A DNA stretch of 64,000 nucleotides from Planctomycetaceae bacterium (lineage in GTDB: Bacteria; Planctomycetota; Planctomycetia; Planctomycetales; Planctomycetaceae). The stretch is from assembly GCA_021732415.1 (NCBI GenBank), contig JAKFVC010000013.1, forward strand, positions 1 through 64,000, read 5' to 3'. Made by a program: the position numbers and the translations under genes. Positions 52,601 through 62,913 of this stretch are shown in pieces (within the stretch, counting starts at the first letter, position 1; the number at the start of each line of letters is the position of its first letter). Below the pieces are notes generated by a model. The model was given only the letters and a program-made list of their open reading frames with translations. It searched no databases and was not told the DNA's origin.

Positions 52601-54229
52601 ATGTCCGCAATCACCACGGCCCCGGCGCGTCCGGAAGCCGCACCGCTTGCTACTTCAGGACCGCAAGCGAACACGATACAGCGAAAGCGTGGTTGGGGAT
52701 CTTTACTCAATTGGTTGCCCAATCTGGTCGTCTTCTCATTGCTGGGTGGTGTACTCTATCTGGGCCATCACACCGGTTGGAAGATGCCGAAGATGTCACA
52801 GCTTAGGGGTACATCCACGGTTCATGCCGATGACTGGTGTGCCGAACACCTTGTTCCAGAATCTCAATGTATCGAGTGCAAACCGGAACTGTATCCAAAG
52901 CCAAAATCGTTTGGGTTCTGCCGTGAACACGGCGTTGCCGAGTGTGTGATTCACCACCCGGAACTTGCCCAGGTGAAAGGCAAACCGCAGCTTCCCAAGT
53001 ACGATACGTCTCGAGCCATTGGCATTCTCGCCCGACCGGAGAATAACAGCAGGAATACGCTGCACACTCAGCGAGTCCAGTTCGTGTCCGCAGATAGCGT
53101 GACGAAATTGGGCATCGATGTCGATGTTGTGCAAGAGGCGAAGATGATGGACGCCATTAGCGCCAATGGCGAGCTGACGTTCGATCCGACGCGCGTGGCA
53201 CATCTCTCAGCGAAAGTTCCCGGCACGATTGCGTTTGTTTACAAAACGATTGGTGACGCGGTAAGAACCGGCGACATCCTAGCATTGGTGGATGCCGCGC
53301 AGGTTGGCCAAGCCAAAACTCAACTCCTCCAGGCCGCGGTTCAGGTTCAGTTAAGAAAGTATGCGGCAGAACGGCTAAGGGGAATTGCCAAAAGCGGCGC
53401 AATCGCGCAAAAGTCGCTCATTGAGGCCGAGGCATCGTTGCAAGAAGCCGAGGTTTCGCTCATTTCGGCTCGTCAGACCCTCACGAATCTGGGCCTTGAA
53501 GTTTCAGGCTCTCTGGATGGCCAAGATGCCTCGAAGATCGCCGATGACATACGTTTTCTTGGTATCCCGACATCAATGGCGGCATCACTGCCAAGCGGAA
53601 CATCGACAGCGAATCTAATTCCGGTACGTGCTACCTACGACGGCGTGGTCGTCGCTTCCGAAGTGGTCGCTGGCGAAGTCGTAGAGACGACCAAGACCCT
53701 GTTTACCATCGCCGATCCGCAGAAGATCTGGTTGATCATCAACGTGCCGCAAGAGAGCGCTAAGTACGTCAAGCGTGGATTGCCAGTGCGCTTCCGTTCT
53801 GCTGACGAGAGTGAAACAGTCACCGGCACGATCGCCTGGATCAGCCCTTCCATTGATGAGCACACCCGCACGCTCAAAGTACGAGTCTTCATCGAGAACC
53901 CTGCTGGAAAGCTGCGAGATCATACGTTCGGCACAGCGCAGATCGTTCTGCGCGAAGAACCCGATGCCATCGTCGTTCCGAGCGAAGCCGTGCAGTCCAC
54001 CGCTGACGCTCATTTCGTCTTCGTCCGCGACAAAAACTACTTTGATGAAGCCGTTCCCAAGGTGTTCCACGTTCGCCAGGTGCGGATGGGAGCACGCGAC
54101 GGACAGCGTGTGGAACTGCTGGCAGGAGTCTTGCCGGGCGAGGTCGTTGCGACAAAAGGGAGTTCGGTCATCCTGGCCCAATTGCTTCGCAGCAGTCTCG
54201 GCGCGGGCTGCGGCTGTCACCAAGAATAA
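52601..54229 (+). CDS. RND efflux periplasmic adaptor (CusB/CzcB type)
   Basis: Membrane fusion protein of 542 residues. One N-terminal membrane segment (WLPNLVVFSLLGGVLYLG) is followed by two Cys/His metal-binding repeats (DDWCAEHLVPESQCIEC and FCREHGVAECVIHHPEL), then the usual barrel-sandwich and hairpin region (VAHLSAKVPGTIAFVYKTIGD) and beta-barrel (WLIINVPQESAKYVKRGLPV). It ends in GAGCGCHQE. The ATG at 52601 has GGAGAG upstream. It is followed after 23 bp by the pump gene. Confidence 0.9.
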   Translation: MSAITTAPARPEAAPLATSGPQANTIQRKRGWGSLLNWLPNLVVFSLLGGVLYLGHHTGWKMPKMSQLRGTSTVHADDWCAEHLVPESQCIECKPELYPKPKSFGFCREHGVAECVIHHPELAQVKGKPQLPKYDTSRAIGILARPENNSRNTLHTQRVQFVSADSVTKLGIDVDVVQEAKMMDAISANGELTFDPTRVAHLSAKVPGTIAFVYKTIGDAVRTGDILALVDAAQVGQAKTQLLQAAVQVQLRKYAAERLRGIAKSGAIAQKSLIEAEASLQEAEVSLISARQTLTNLGLEVSGSLDGQDASKIADDIRFLGIPTSMAASLPSGTSTANLIPVRATYDGVVVASEVVAGEVVETTKTLFTIADPQKIWLIINVPQESAKYVKRGLPVRFRSADESETVTGTIAWISPSIDEHTRTLKVRVFIENPAGKLRDHTFGTAQIVLREEPDAIVVPSEAVQSTADAHFVFVRDKNYFDEAVPKVFHVRQVRMGARDGQRVELLAGVLPGEVVATKGSSVILAQLLRSSLGAGCGCHQE

Positions 54230-54252
54230 GAACAAGGATGAATTGAACGACC

Positions 54253-57200
54253 ATGGACTTTCTAAACCACATCATCGACTTTTCGCTGCGCAACCGGGTG
54301 CTGGTCATCCTGGGCGTGCTGGCGGCTGCCGTGACCGGGGTGTTCGCGTTGCAGCACCTCGATATCGACGCATTTCCCGATACCACCCCGGTGCAGGTAC
54401 AGATCAATTCGGTCGCCCCGGCACTTAGTCCGGAAGAGGTCGAGCGCCAGATCACCTTTCCCATCGAACAGGCGATCAGCGGCCTGCCGCGACTGGAACA
54501 ATTGCGTTCGATTTCCAAGTTTGGGATGTCGCAGGTCGTCGTTGTCTTCGAAGACGGCACGGACATCTATTTCGCCCGGCAGCTCATTAACGAGCGTTTG
54601 GCGACAGTCGAAATTCCCGAAGGAATCGGACGACCGAAGATGGGGCCGGTGGCCACAGGACTGGGTGAAGTTTTCCACTATGTCGTAACCGGTCAAGGAA
54701 CGCACATCACCGAACTGCGCACGATCCACGACTGGGTCATCAAACCGCCGATGCGTACCGTGCGAGGCACGGCCGAAATCAACAGTTGGGGGGGATATGA
54801 AAAGCAGTATCAGATTCGCATTGATCCCGACAAGCTGATCAAGCATGGACTCACATTCAGCGAAGTGGTCGAGGCGGTAAAGAAAAATAACTTCAATGTT
54901 GGCGGCGGCAATATTAGCCAATCGAGCGGGATGCTAATTGTTCAGGGTCTCGGCCGGACGACGGATCTCGATCAACTGCGACAGATCGTTGTCACGGCCA
55001 AAGATGGCGTGCCGATTCGCGTATCGAATGTCGCTGAAGTCGTCATTGGCCATGAAATCCGTCGTGGGGCCGTGACTGCCAACGGCCAGGGCGAAGTAGT
55101 GCTTGGCCTTGGCTTTATGTTGATGGGGGAGAATAGTCACGAAGTCACTTGGGCCATGAAAGATAAGCTCAAGTCCTTGCAAGGAAGCCTCCCGCCCAAC
55201 GTGCAGATTAAGTCGGTCTATGACCGTACCGAATTGGTGGACTTCGTCATCGACACGGTCCAGAAAAACCTGTTCGAAGGCGGGCTCATGGTCATCGCGG
55301 TGCTGTTCGCCTTCTTGGGGAATTTGCGTGCAGCCAGTATTGTTGCCTTGGCAATTCCGCTTTCGATGTTGTTCGCATTTACCGGAATGTACCGATTTGG
55401 GATCGCAGCAAGTCTACTGAGCCTGGGGGCCATTGACTTTGGTCTCGTGGTCGACAGTTCCGTTGTGATGATTGAGAACTGCGTCCGGCATCTGGCCCAT
55501 GATTCCAATAGCGGCAAGACCCGACTGGAGATCATCCGGGACGCTGCCGTCGAAGTTCGTAAGCCAACGATGTTCGGCGAACTCATCATCATGATCGTCT
55601 ACCTGCCGATCCTGACCCTGGAGGGAATCGAGGGAAAGATGTTCCGCCCCATGGCGCTCACCGTCATCTTTGCTCTCATGGGCTCAATGGTTCTGTCGCT
55701 GACGTTGATGCCGGTGCTCGCCAGCTTGTTATTGCCGAAGAAGGTCGAGGAACGCGAGCCTTTCTTGATGCGGATTGCCCATGCCATCCACTATCCGATA
55801 TTGCAGTTTGCCATGCACCACAAATTGGCGGTCATGGGGTTTGCTGCCAGTGTACTCATCGTGGCGTTTGGGATGATTGCCCCCAATTTGGGATCAGAGT
55901 TCGTCCCCAAACTTTCCGAAGGAGCGATGGTCGTGGGAGTCATTCGGCTCGCCGGCACTGATCTCGATGCCTCAATCCGTTCCAACACCCAGATGGAGAA
56001 AGCGATCCTCACGTCGTTCCCCGACGAGGTCGAAAACGTCTGGAGTCGGGTTGGAACTGCCGAGGTCGCCACTGATCCAATGGGCATCGAACTCACCGAC
56101 ATTTTCATCACTCTCAAGCCGCGATCCTACTGGAAACGGGCCCACACCCAATCCGAACTGACGGAACTCCTCGAACTGCAGTTGCGTGAATTCAAAGGGG
56201 TCAAACTCGGGTTCTCGCAACCCATCGAGATGCGCGTCAATGAAATGGTGTCTGGGGTCAGGGCCGATCTGGGTGTGAAGCTGTTCGGCGACGACTTCGA
56301 TATCCTCGTGAAAAAAGGCCAGGAGATCGAGGCGATACTCAAATCTATCGCCGGAGCCGCTGACGTCAATGTTGAGCAAGTCACAGGGCAACCGATGCTG
56401 CAGATCAAGGTCAACCAAGACCAGGTGGCTCGCTATGGCGTCTCCGCACAAGCGGTACTCGATCTCGTGGAATCTATCGGCAGCAAGCCGCTCGGAGAAG
56501 TCGTCGAGGGTCAGCTCCGGTTTCCGCTGATCGTGCGACTGCCTGAACAGTTTCGGGCCAGTCCGGAGGCGATCGGCCAGATGCTCATTTCCACACCTGC
56601 CGGAGAACGAATCCCGCTGTCACGCCTGGCGACCGTCGAGGTTGTCGAAGGTCCATCGACCATCACACGGGAATGGGGGCAACGGAGAATCACCGTGACA
56701 TCAAACGTGCGTGGTCGCGATCTGGGTACCTTCGTCGCGGAAGCTCGACGGAAAATTGGCGAACAAGTTGCACTCCCATCCGCTCGGTATCGGGTGGAGT
56801 ATGGCGGACAGTTCGAAAACCTCCAGCGAGCTCAAACGCGGCTGCTGATCGTGGTGCCGCTGGCCTTGGTCATGATCTTCGTTCTGTTGTACATGACCTA
56901 CCACAATATCGTGGATGCCCTCCGCGTCTTCACGGGAGTCCCGTTTGCCTGGGTTGGCGGCATCTTCGCCCTCTGGCTACGAGATATGCCGTTTTCAATC
57001 TCAGCGGGGGTCGGATTCATTGCCATGTCGGGCGTGGCTGTCCTCGATGACATGATTCTCGTCTCGTACATTCGACAACTTCGCCACCAGGGATTGCCCC
57101 TCGACGAAGCAGTGACCCAAGCTGCGATTACCCGGTTGCGCCCCGTGCTGATGACTACCCTGGTTGCCAGCCTGGGATTCCTGCCGATGGCCTTCAGCGA

Positions 57201-57399
57201 GGGCATGGGAGCCGAAGTGCAGCGACCATTGGCAACCGTCGTCATTGGTGGTGTCATTGGAGCCATGATCATGTCACTACTTGTACTGCGAGTGCTGTAT
57301 CTGCTGTTCAACGCAGTGCTTTCCCATGACGGGGCAGAAGAAGTCACACAAGATCGAAGTCGGGTGGCTGACCAATCGCTGGTGGCCGTCGATCAATGA
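54253..57399 (+). CDS. heavy-metal RND efflux pump (CzcA/CusA type)
   Basis: Inner membrane proton antiporter of 1048 residues in the HME-RND family. It opens MDFLNHIIDFSLRNRVLV, has the periplasmic PDTTPVQVQINSVAPALSPEEVE pattern and the transmembrane-4 motif LGAIDFGLVVDSSVVMIENC, whose DFG...D...EN layout matches the divalent-metal (Czc/Cnr) class better than the copper class. RND helices recur around residues 340-500 and 870-1030. A tail about 30 residues long is hydrophilic. Metal specificity remains inferred. No outer membrane CusC/CzcC gene is in the cluster. Confidence 0.93.
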   Translation: MDFLNHIIDFSLRNRVLVILGVLAAAVTGVFALQHLDIDAFPDTTPVQVQINSVAPALSPEEVERQITFPIEQAISGLPRLEQLRSISKFGMSQVVVVFEDGTDIYFARQLINERLATVEIPEGIGRPKMGPVATGLGEVFHYVVTGQGTHITELRTIHDWVIKPPMRTVRGTAEINSWGGYEKQYQIRIDPDKLIKHGLTFSEVVEAVKKNNFNVGGGNISQSSGMLIVQGLGRTTDLDQLRQIVVTAKDGVPIRVSNVAEVVIGHEIRRGAVTANGQGEVVLGLGFMLMGENSHEVTWAMKDKLKSLQGSLPPNVQIKSVYDRTELVDFVIDTVQKNLFEGGLMVIAVLFAFLGNLRAASIVALAIPLSMLFAFTGMYRFGIAASLLSLGAIDFGLVVDSSVVMIENCVRHLAHDSNSGKTRLEIIRDAAVEVRKPTMFGELIIMIVYLPILTLEGIEGKMFRPMALTVIFALMGSMVLSLTLMPVLASLLLPKKVEEREPFLMRIAHAIHYPILQFAMHHKLAVMGFAASVLIVAFGMIAPNLGSEFVPKLSEGAMVVGVIRLAGTDLDASIRSNTQMEKAILTSFPDEVENVWSRVGTAEVATDPMGIELTDIFITLKPRSYWKRAHTQSELTELLELQLREFKGVKLGFSQPIEMRVNEMVSGVRADLGVKLFGDDFDILVKKGQEIEAILKSIAGAADVNVEQVTGQPMLQIKVNQDQVARYGVSAQAVLDLVESIGSKPLGEVVEGQLRFPLIVRLPEQFRASPEAIGQMLISTPAGERIPLSRLATVEVVEGPSTITREWGQRRITVTSNVRGRDLGTFVAEARRKIGEQVALPSARYRVEYGGQFENLQRAQTRLLIVVPLALVMIFVLLYMTYHNIVDALRVFTGVPFAWVGGIFALWLRDMPFSISAGVGFIAMSGVAVLDDMILVSYIRQLRHQGLPLDEAVTQAAITRLRPVLMTTLVASLGFLPMAFSEGMGAEVQRPLATVVIGGVIGAMIMSLLVLRVLYLLFNAVLSHDGAEEVTQDRSRVADQSLVAVDQ

Positions 57400-57478
57400 G
57401 TTAGAAGTGAGTGATGATGACGGCTGGCCGTGGACGGCTGGCCGTCGGCAACAATTCTTAAGGAAAGGAATCCGAAGC

Positions 57479-57805
57479 ATGAAAACGCAGTTCTGTTGGC
57501 AGGTCGCGCTCGTCCTTACAGTATTCGTCGCGAATACATTTGCGGCTGGAAATGAATCGCCGACGACAATCACGGTCGAGCGCATGTGCGAGACTTGCGC
57601 GAAGAAGATTGTGGAGAAGCTTAAGAAAATGCCGGAAGTGACAGGGGTCAAGACCGACGTGAAGGCCAAAACCATCTCGGTCACTCCGAAAGCTAACAAG
57701 ACACTTTCAGCCAAGGTGTTATGGGAGACTGTCGAGAAGGAAGGCGAGCGGCCCGTAAAGCTCGAGGGACCCAGCGGAACGTTTACCAAAAAGCCAAAGT
57801 CGTGA
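57479..57805 (+). CDS. periplasmic heavy-metal-associated domain protein
   Basis: Protein of 108 residues with a cleavable signal (MKTQFCWQVALVLTVFVANTFA) and one HMA domain: TITVERMCETCAKKIVEKLKKMPEV, with the CxxC that binds soft metals. It probably carries metal to the RND system upstream. AAGGAAAGG lies before the ATG. Confidence 0.85.
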   Translation: MKTQFCWQVALVLTVFVANTFAAGNESPTTITVERMCETCAKKIVEKLKKMPEVTGVKTDVKAKTISVTPKANKTLSAKVLWETVEKEGERPVKLEGPSGTFTKKPKS

Positions 57806-57891
57806 TGATTCGTCTGCAAGTAGTTCCAATTAATTTCGTACGGCCGTGGATGACCGCACGGGGACATGGGGTTTCTTAAATGGAGGTGATG

Positions 57892-58266
57892 ATGAGGACA
57901 ATTCGAAGCATATCGATGTTGTGGCTGGTGGTATTGACCGCGCTCGCCGGCTGCAGTCAGGAGAAGCCGCCCGTCGCGGAATCGGGCCGGAAGACGGGCA
58001 ACGCCGGTGCCAAACCGGAAGCTGTAGTGGCGAAGGGGGACGACCATTCAGGATGGTGGTGCTCCGAGCATGGCATTCCGGAAGGGATCTGTGCCCAGTG
58101 CAGCACCAAACTGGCTGCTGACTACCAGAAGAAAGGGGACTGGTGCAAGGAGCACGATCGGCCTGAATCGCAATGCTTCATCTGCCACCCCGAATTGGAA
58201 CAGAAGTTCGCCGCACAGTACGAGGCCAAGTTCGGAAAGAAGCCGCCGAAGCCGGAACTCAATTGA
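57892..58266 (+). CDS. Cys/His metal-binding lipoprotein
   Basis: Protein of 124 residues with a lipobox (LTALAGC). The mature part has two modules, WWCSEHGIPEGICAQC and DWCKEHDRPESQCFICHPEL, that repeat the pattern seen in the adaptor at 52601. GGAGGT is four bases before the ATG at 57892; an ATG at 57880 overlaps it. It probably binds periplasmic metal for the efflux complex. Confidence 0.8.
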   Translation: MRTIRSISMLWLVVLTALAGCSQEKPPVAESGRKTGNAGAKPEAVVAKGDDHSGWWCSEHGIPEGICAQCSTKLAADYQKKGDWCKEHDRPESQCFICHPELEQKFAAQYEAKFGKKPPKPELN

Positions 58267-58424
58267 TCTCAAGAATGGACGGCGGGGAGTAAGGACGCAA
58301 TCCTCTCCCCACGTTCATTGTTCCGACGATCCTTTCTCGTCACTACCGAAGAAACCAAGCGATGAGTCTGGCCACATACAAGTCGCAGTGACCCGCTGAG
58401 GAATCGGCTACAGAGGAGCGACAC

Positions 58425-60326
58425 ATGGATGTTCGTGACCTAAGTCAAGACAATGTGCCACTGGATAAATCGGACAATCGGAGATGGTGTGAGTATGCCG
58501 TACTAATGGGCTTAGGCCTGCTGGTGTTCGGAACCAATCTCGGCGCCACTCGCCTGTGGGACGTCGACGAAGCGATTTTTTCGCAGGCCGCGGTGGAGAT
58601 GATGCAACGCGGAGATTTGGTCACGCCTTTTTATAACGGGCAATTGTTCACTCACAAGCCGCCATTTATGTATTGGTGCCAGATCGCGGCATTTCACATA
58701 TTTGGACGAACTGAATTCGCCGCACGGTTTTTCTCGGCGATCTTTGGGATTGGCACACTCTTGGTTACCTACGAGTTGGGCCGCTTGCTGTTTAACTCGA
58801 GGACGGGTTTGTGGGCCGGATTAGTATTAGGCAGCTGCATCAATTTTGCCGTGATTGCACGTGCGGCAACGCCCGATGCGTATCTCACTTTCTTTTGCAC
58901 CTTAGCAATGTTGGTCCTAGTACGAGGAACGAGATCCCGCTCGGTCCTATGCCGGAGCACCGGCAACGCGGCAGACGCAGGACGGCCGAGTCCTGAGCCA
59001 TTTGACAACCATCCCCTGGTCCCCTGGCAGCCCGAACTGCCGCCAAGTTGGTTGGCGTATGGCATAGCCTACGGCCTCATGGCTGTCGCAACCCTCATCA
59101 AAGGGCCAGTGGGTATTGTGATTCCCATGGCCGTTTGGGGCATGTTTCTGCTGATTGAACAGTTGGCTGCTGAACGAAGTAAGCGACAATTGGAGCCGGT
59201 CGAGCCGCGGCGAGAATCACCTCTCGCAACCACACATTTCCAAAACGTCGTGCAGTCGCTGTGTTGGTTCCTCCGACTATTTTGGCCCCCTTATTTCCTG
59301 CTGACAGTGTGGCGGATGCGTCCGATTACGGCATTGGCGGTGTTGCTGCTCATGGCCGGACCTTGGTATCTGGCAGTCGGACTCAGAACCGACGGAGACT
59401 TTCTGCGCGAGTTTTTCCTAGTCCACAATTTTGGCCGCGCCGCGCTTCCCATGGAAAGCCATCGCGGTCCCTTCTTCTATTATCTCATTGCGATCTGTAT
59501 CGGCACGTTTCCCTGGTGTGTGCTGATTTGGCCCGCGATGGTACATACTGCGCGCGCCATTCGCGCAGGCGATCCTGCTCGAGCGGGTTACTTGCTGATT
59601 ACTTGTTGGACCTGCGTATGGATTGGCGCCTTTTCCCTTGTCGCCACGAAATTGGCTAACTACGTAATTCCCGCTTATCCAGCCATCGCATTGGGATGCG
59701 CGGCCGCCGTCGATGCGTGGCTGCGGCGAGACGCAAGCCTTCCCTATCTGGCACCGCTACGTCGGGCTTGGGTCTCAATCGCATTGGTGGGATTGGGCAT
59801 ATTGATCGCCGTGCCAATCTTAACGCGCATCTTGTTTGATGGCGAAATCTCGCCAGCGCTTATCGGTCTGGTCCCGTTGGTTGGGGCGACGATTGGTTGG
59901 CGCTATTCCGAAGCTGGAAACATTGAACATGCCGTTACGGCTCTGGCAATTACCGGAGTAGTCTTTTGCGTCGGACTCCTCGGCTTCGCTGTGTTGCCTG
60001 TCGATGCACATAAAACTACTCATCTCTTTGCGGCGGAGATTCAGCGAAACTCGATCGGTAACGCTCATGTCGCCACGTACAAATACTCCCCCCCAAGTCT
60101 CTTATTCTATTCTCAAATTCCGTTTGAACGGTTGCGCTCGCGCGATGCTGTCGCCGTTTATTTCCGAGATCATCCGAAGCATGCGTTTCTTGTCACCACG
60201 GAAAGGGCTTTCGGCGAACTGACTGGATACCTGCCGGCCGACATGGCCGTGGTCCGAAAGGAACGATTGTTTTTGAAACAAGAGAATGTTGTTCTCCTCA
60301 CTCGTAAAACTCGAATGTTGCACTAG
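58425..60326 (+). CDS. ArnT-like glycosyltransferase, family 39
   Basis: Multi-pass membrane protein of 633 residues of the dolichyl-phosphate-mannose/ArnT type. The first periplasmic loop has LWDVDEAIFSQAAVEMMQRGDLVTPFYNG with the catalytic-type DE pair, followed by HKPPFMYWCQIAAFHIFG and ARFFSAIFGIGTLLV. It transfers a sugar from a polyprenyl carrier to an envelope acceptor. The neighbouring GT2 gene could make its lipid-linked donor. GAGGAG precedes the ATG. Confidence 0.85.
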   Translation: MDVRDLSQDNVPLDKSDNRRWCEYAVLMGLGLLVFGTNLGATRLWDVDEAIFSQAAVEMMQRGDLVTPFYNGQLFTHKPPFMYWCQIAAFHIFGRTEFAARFFSAIFGIGTLLVTYELGRLLFNSRTGLWAGLVLGSCINFAVIARAATPDAYLTFFCTLAMLVLVRGTRSRSVLCRSTGNAADAGRPSPEPFDNHPLVPWQPELPPSWLAYGIAYGLMAVATLIKGPVGIVIPMAVWGMFLLIEQLAAERSKRQLEPVEPRRESPLATTHFQNVVQSLCWFLRLFWPPYFLLTVWRMRPITALAVLLLMAGPWYLAVGLRTDGDFLREFFLVHNFGRAALPMESHRGPFFYYLIAICIGTFPWCVLIWPAMVHTARAIRAGDPARAGYLLITCWTCVWIGAFSLVATKLANYVIPAYPAIALGCAAAVDAWLRRDASLPYLAPLRRAWVSIALVGLGILIAVPILTRILFDGEISPALIGLVPLVGATIGWRYSEAGNIEHAVTALAITGVVFCVGLLGFAVLPVDAHKTTHLFAAEIQRNSIGNAHVATYKYSPPSLLFYSQIPFERLRSRDAVAVYFRDHPKHAFLVTTERAFGELTGYLPADMAVVRKERLFLKQENVVLLTRKTRMLH

Positions 60327-60409
60327 GAGTATTTGCTGCTTGACGCTGGTTTCGTTTTGACGACACCAGTCCATTCCCAAATTCGCTCAGGGCTTAAGGA
60401 GTCTGTGAA

Positions 60410-61315
60410 ATGTCGACAATGTTAGTCTCCTCCCGATCATACGTTCGCACTGCGCCCTCGACAGCGTCCCAGACTATCGTTGTGGTGCCCTGTTATAACG
60501 AGGAATGCCGCCTTCCCATGCAGTGTTTTCGTGACTTTGTCGAGCAAGATCACGAGACGCAGTTTTGCATGGTGAACGATGGCAGTCGCGACGCCACGCT
60601 CATGCTGCTCTATCGTTTGAAAGCAGAGTATCCAGACCGCTTTTTGATCGTGAATTTACCTCTGAATTGCGGTAAAGCTGAGGCGGTTCGCCAAGGCATC
60701 TGCACCGCACTCGAACACGATCCGAAATATGTGGGATATTGGGACGCGGATCTTGCCGCACCGTTGGATGCGATCTTGCAATTTCGCGACGTCCTGAATC
60801 GTCGCCCGGAAACGCATCTCGTGATCGGAACGCGCCTACCATTGCTAGGGCACGCCATAGAGCGCAGTCTAATCCGTTATTTTCTGGGACGTCTTTTTGC
60901 ATCATGTGCTACTGGGGTTTTAGGACTTCGCATCTATGACACCCAGTGTGGTCACAAGCTGTTCCGAGTCGACGACAAGTTGCGCGATGTTTTTAAAACG
61001 TCGTTTAACGTGAGATGGATTTTCGACGTCGAGCTGTTTGCACGCTGGATTGGGAATCGGGACCATGAAAGTATAAAGCACGCCCAGGACGCGATTTACG
61101 AGTTGCCGTTAGATGCATGGCGAGATGTCGCAGGCTCGAAGCTCAAGCCGTTCGACTTCGTTCGAGCGTTCTTCGAACTCGCCACGATTGGATGGTTTTA
61201 TTGGAGCACGCATTCGAAACCGGAATCAATCCCCGCGTTGACAGCCGACACCACGCCCAGCGCTCTACTCCGCACCAAGCCTGAACATAGTTCTGATCGT
61301 CGACGCGCGGCCTAA
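60410..61315 (+). CDS. glycosyltransferase family 2 (polyprenyl-phosphate type)
   Basis: Protein of 301 residues with GT-A motifs: IVVVPCYNEECRLPMQ, FCMVNDGSRDATLMLL, NCGKAEAVRQGI, and the metal-binding VGYWDADLAAPLDAIL. It resembles dolichyl-phosphate glucosyltransferases. No C-terminal membrane region is evident beyond a short hydrophobic stretch. It would supply the lipid-linked sugar used by the GT39 protein. GGAG precedes the ATG. Confidence 0.85.
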   Translation: MSTMLVSSRSYVRTAPSTASQTIVVVPCYNEECRLPMQCFRDFVEQDHETQFCMVNDGSRDATLMLLYRLKAEYPDRFLIVNLPLNCGKAEAVRQGICTALEHDPKYVGYWDADLAAPLDAILQFRDVLNRRPETHLVIGTRLPLLGHAIERSLIRYFLGRLFASCATGVLGLRIYDTQCGHKLFRVDDKLRDVFKTSFNVRWIFDVELFARWIGNRDHESIKHAQDAIYELPLDAWRDVAGSKLKPFDFVRAFFELATIGWFYWSTHSKPESIPALTADTTPSALLRTKPEHSSDRRRAA

Positions 61316-61547
61316 TCTGAGTAAGTCGCACTGAGTCTATTCTCAAACTCATTGATGACTGTACTCTGATATTTGTTACACCGTAGATCTGACGTTGCAG
61401 GAATGATTTGCCATTGCGTCTCCTAGTGTTCGTCCTCATCTTTCGTTAGGTCGCAGCAAAGGACAATCGACAATTATCGAGTTCAAGGGCAAACTTATCG
61501 AGATGGGATTCAATGATGAAATATCGGCCGGGCCTGTGGAGATCAAG

Positions 61548-62903
61548 ATGAGGGGTTGGGCGCCGAGACTGATGTGGGATGCATGGCGAACTAAACGCGG
61601 CGGCCTCGCTGCTCTTAAAACGAAGCAGCGATTACGCCTGACAGAGATGGTGGCTTTCGCACGAGACAATTCTCGTTACTATCGGGAACTCTATCGCGAT
61701 GTGCCAGAAGATGTGGGTGACATCAAGCTCTTGCCCGTTACTGACAAGAAAAAACTGATGGCGAGGTTTAACGACTGGGTCACTGATCCCACAGTTACAA
61801 TCGAGACGGTGCGTGAGTTCGTGGATAATCCTAAATTGATCGGTGACAAGTTTCTCGGCAGATATACTGCGCTCACCACTTCAGGCACCACTGGCACTCC
61901 CGGGATATTTATTTGGGACGATCGGACGATGAGCGTGATTAGTGCATTGGCACTTCGCATGCTCAGCTCGTGGCTCACTGTGTCCGATTTCGTTCGGATT
62001 CTTGTAGGCGGCGGTCGGATGAGCATGGTCATGGGAGCTGGCGGTCACTTCGCTTCGGCCGTAGCCGCTGCCCGTCTTCGCAAGCGCCGAGGCAAGCGGA
62101 TGCAAGCCCTGTCAGTGCATACGCCACTGCAGGAGCTTGTCGCCCAACTCAATCAGTTCCAACCGTCTATATTAGCTCCCTATGCGAGCATCGCTAAGTT
62201 ATTGGCCAGCGAACAGCAAGCCGGTCGCCTGAACATAACGCCGGTGCTGACCGTGCTCTCCGCCGAAGGGCTGCCTGCAGGTGAGTACGGTCGCGTCGCG
62301 AAAGCATTTGGCAGCAAAGTTGGTAACAGCTATGCCGCTACTGAGTGTCCCTTCCTGAGTTACAGTTGCGAGCACGGCTGGCTGCATGTCAACAGCGACT
62401 GGGTTATTCTGGAGCCAGTGGACGCCGATTACCAGCCGACTCCACCTGGAGAACAGTCCCACACGGTTCTAATCAGCAACCTGGCCAACCTCGTGCAGCC
62501 GATCTTGCGCTATGACATTGGCGACAGCGTGCTACAGAGACCCGATCCGTGTCCGTGCGGCAACCCACTTCCGGCAATCCGTGTGCAAGGCCGCACTCCC
62601 GATCTCCTAATTTTTCCCGATCATGCCGGTAAGCAAATCGTCATGGCACCTCTGGCCCTTGAAGTGAGTAATCTACCCGGGCTTCAACTGATACAGATTG
62701 TGCAGACATCCCCAACGAACCTTCGCGTGCGGTTGCTCGCCGAGAGTAACGCCGATCCCGAGCGCCTGTGGGAGTCAGTACAGAGCACGATCAAAAGGAC
62801 GCTTACCGAGCATGCACTCGTCAATGTCACAATTGAGCGAGCTGATGAGCCACCGGAACAGTCAACCGGCGGCAAGTACCGCTCCATCATTCCGCTGAAT
62901 TGA
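61548..62903 (+). CDS. adenylate-forming ligase, phenylacetate-CoA ligase-like
   Basis: Protein of 451 residues of the AMP-binding superfamily, nearest to the phenylacetate-CoA ligase/F390 synthetase branch: FARDNSRYYRELY, TALTTSGTTGTPGIFIWDD (the P-loop), NSYAATECPFLSYSCEHGWLHVN, and GDSVLQRPDPCPCGNPLPAIRVQGR. The start at 61548 is chosen because GGAG lies six bases upstream; an ATG at 61503 is possible. Its substrate is unknown. Its neighbours suggest envelope acylation, but that is inference. Confidence 0.8.
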   Translation: MRGWAPRLMWDAWRTKRGGLAALKTKQRLRLTEMVAFARDNSRYYRELYRDVPEDVGDIKLLPVTDKKKLMARFNDWVTDPTVTIETVREFVDNPKLIGDKFLGRYTALTTSGTTGTPGIFIWDDRTMSVISALALRMLSSWLTVSDFVRILVGGGRMSMVMGAGGHFASAVAAARLRKRRGKRMQALSVHTPLQELVAQLNQFQPSILAPYASIAKLLASEQQAGRLNITPVLTVLSAEGLPAGEYGRVAKAFGSKVGNSYAATECPFLSYSCEHGWLHVNSDWVILEPVDADYQPTPPGEQSHTVLISNLANLVQPILRYDIGDSVLQRPDPCPCGNPLPAIRVQGRTPDLLIFPDHAGKQIVMAPLALEVSNLPGLQLIQIVQTSPTNLRVRLLAESNADPERLWESVQSTIKRTLTEHALVNVTIERADEPPEQSTGGKYRSIIPLN

Positions 62904-62913
62904 GGAACGGATT

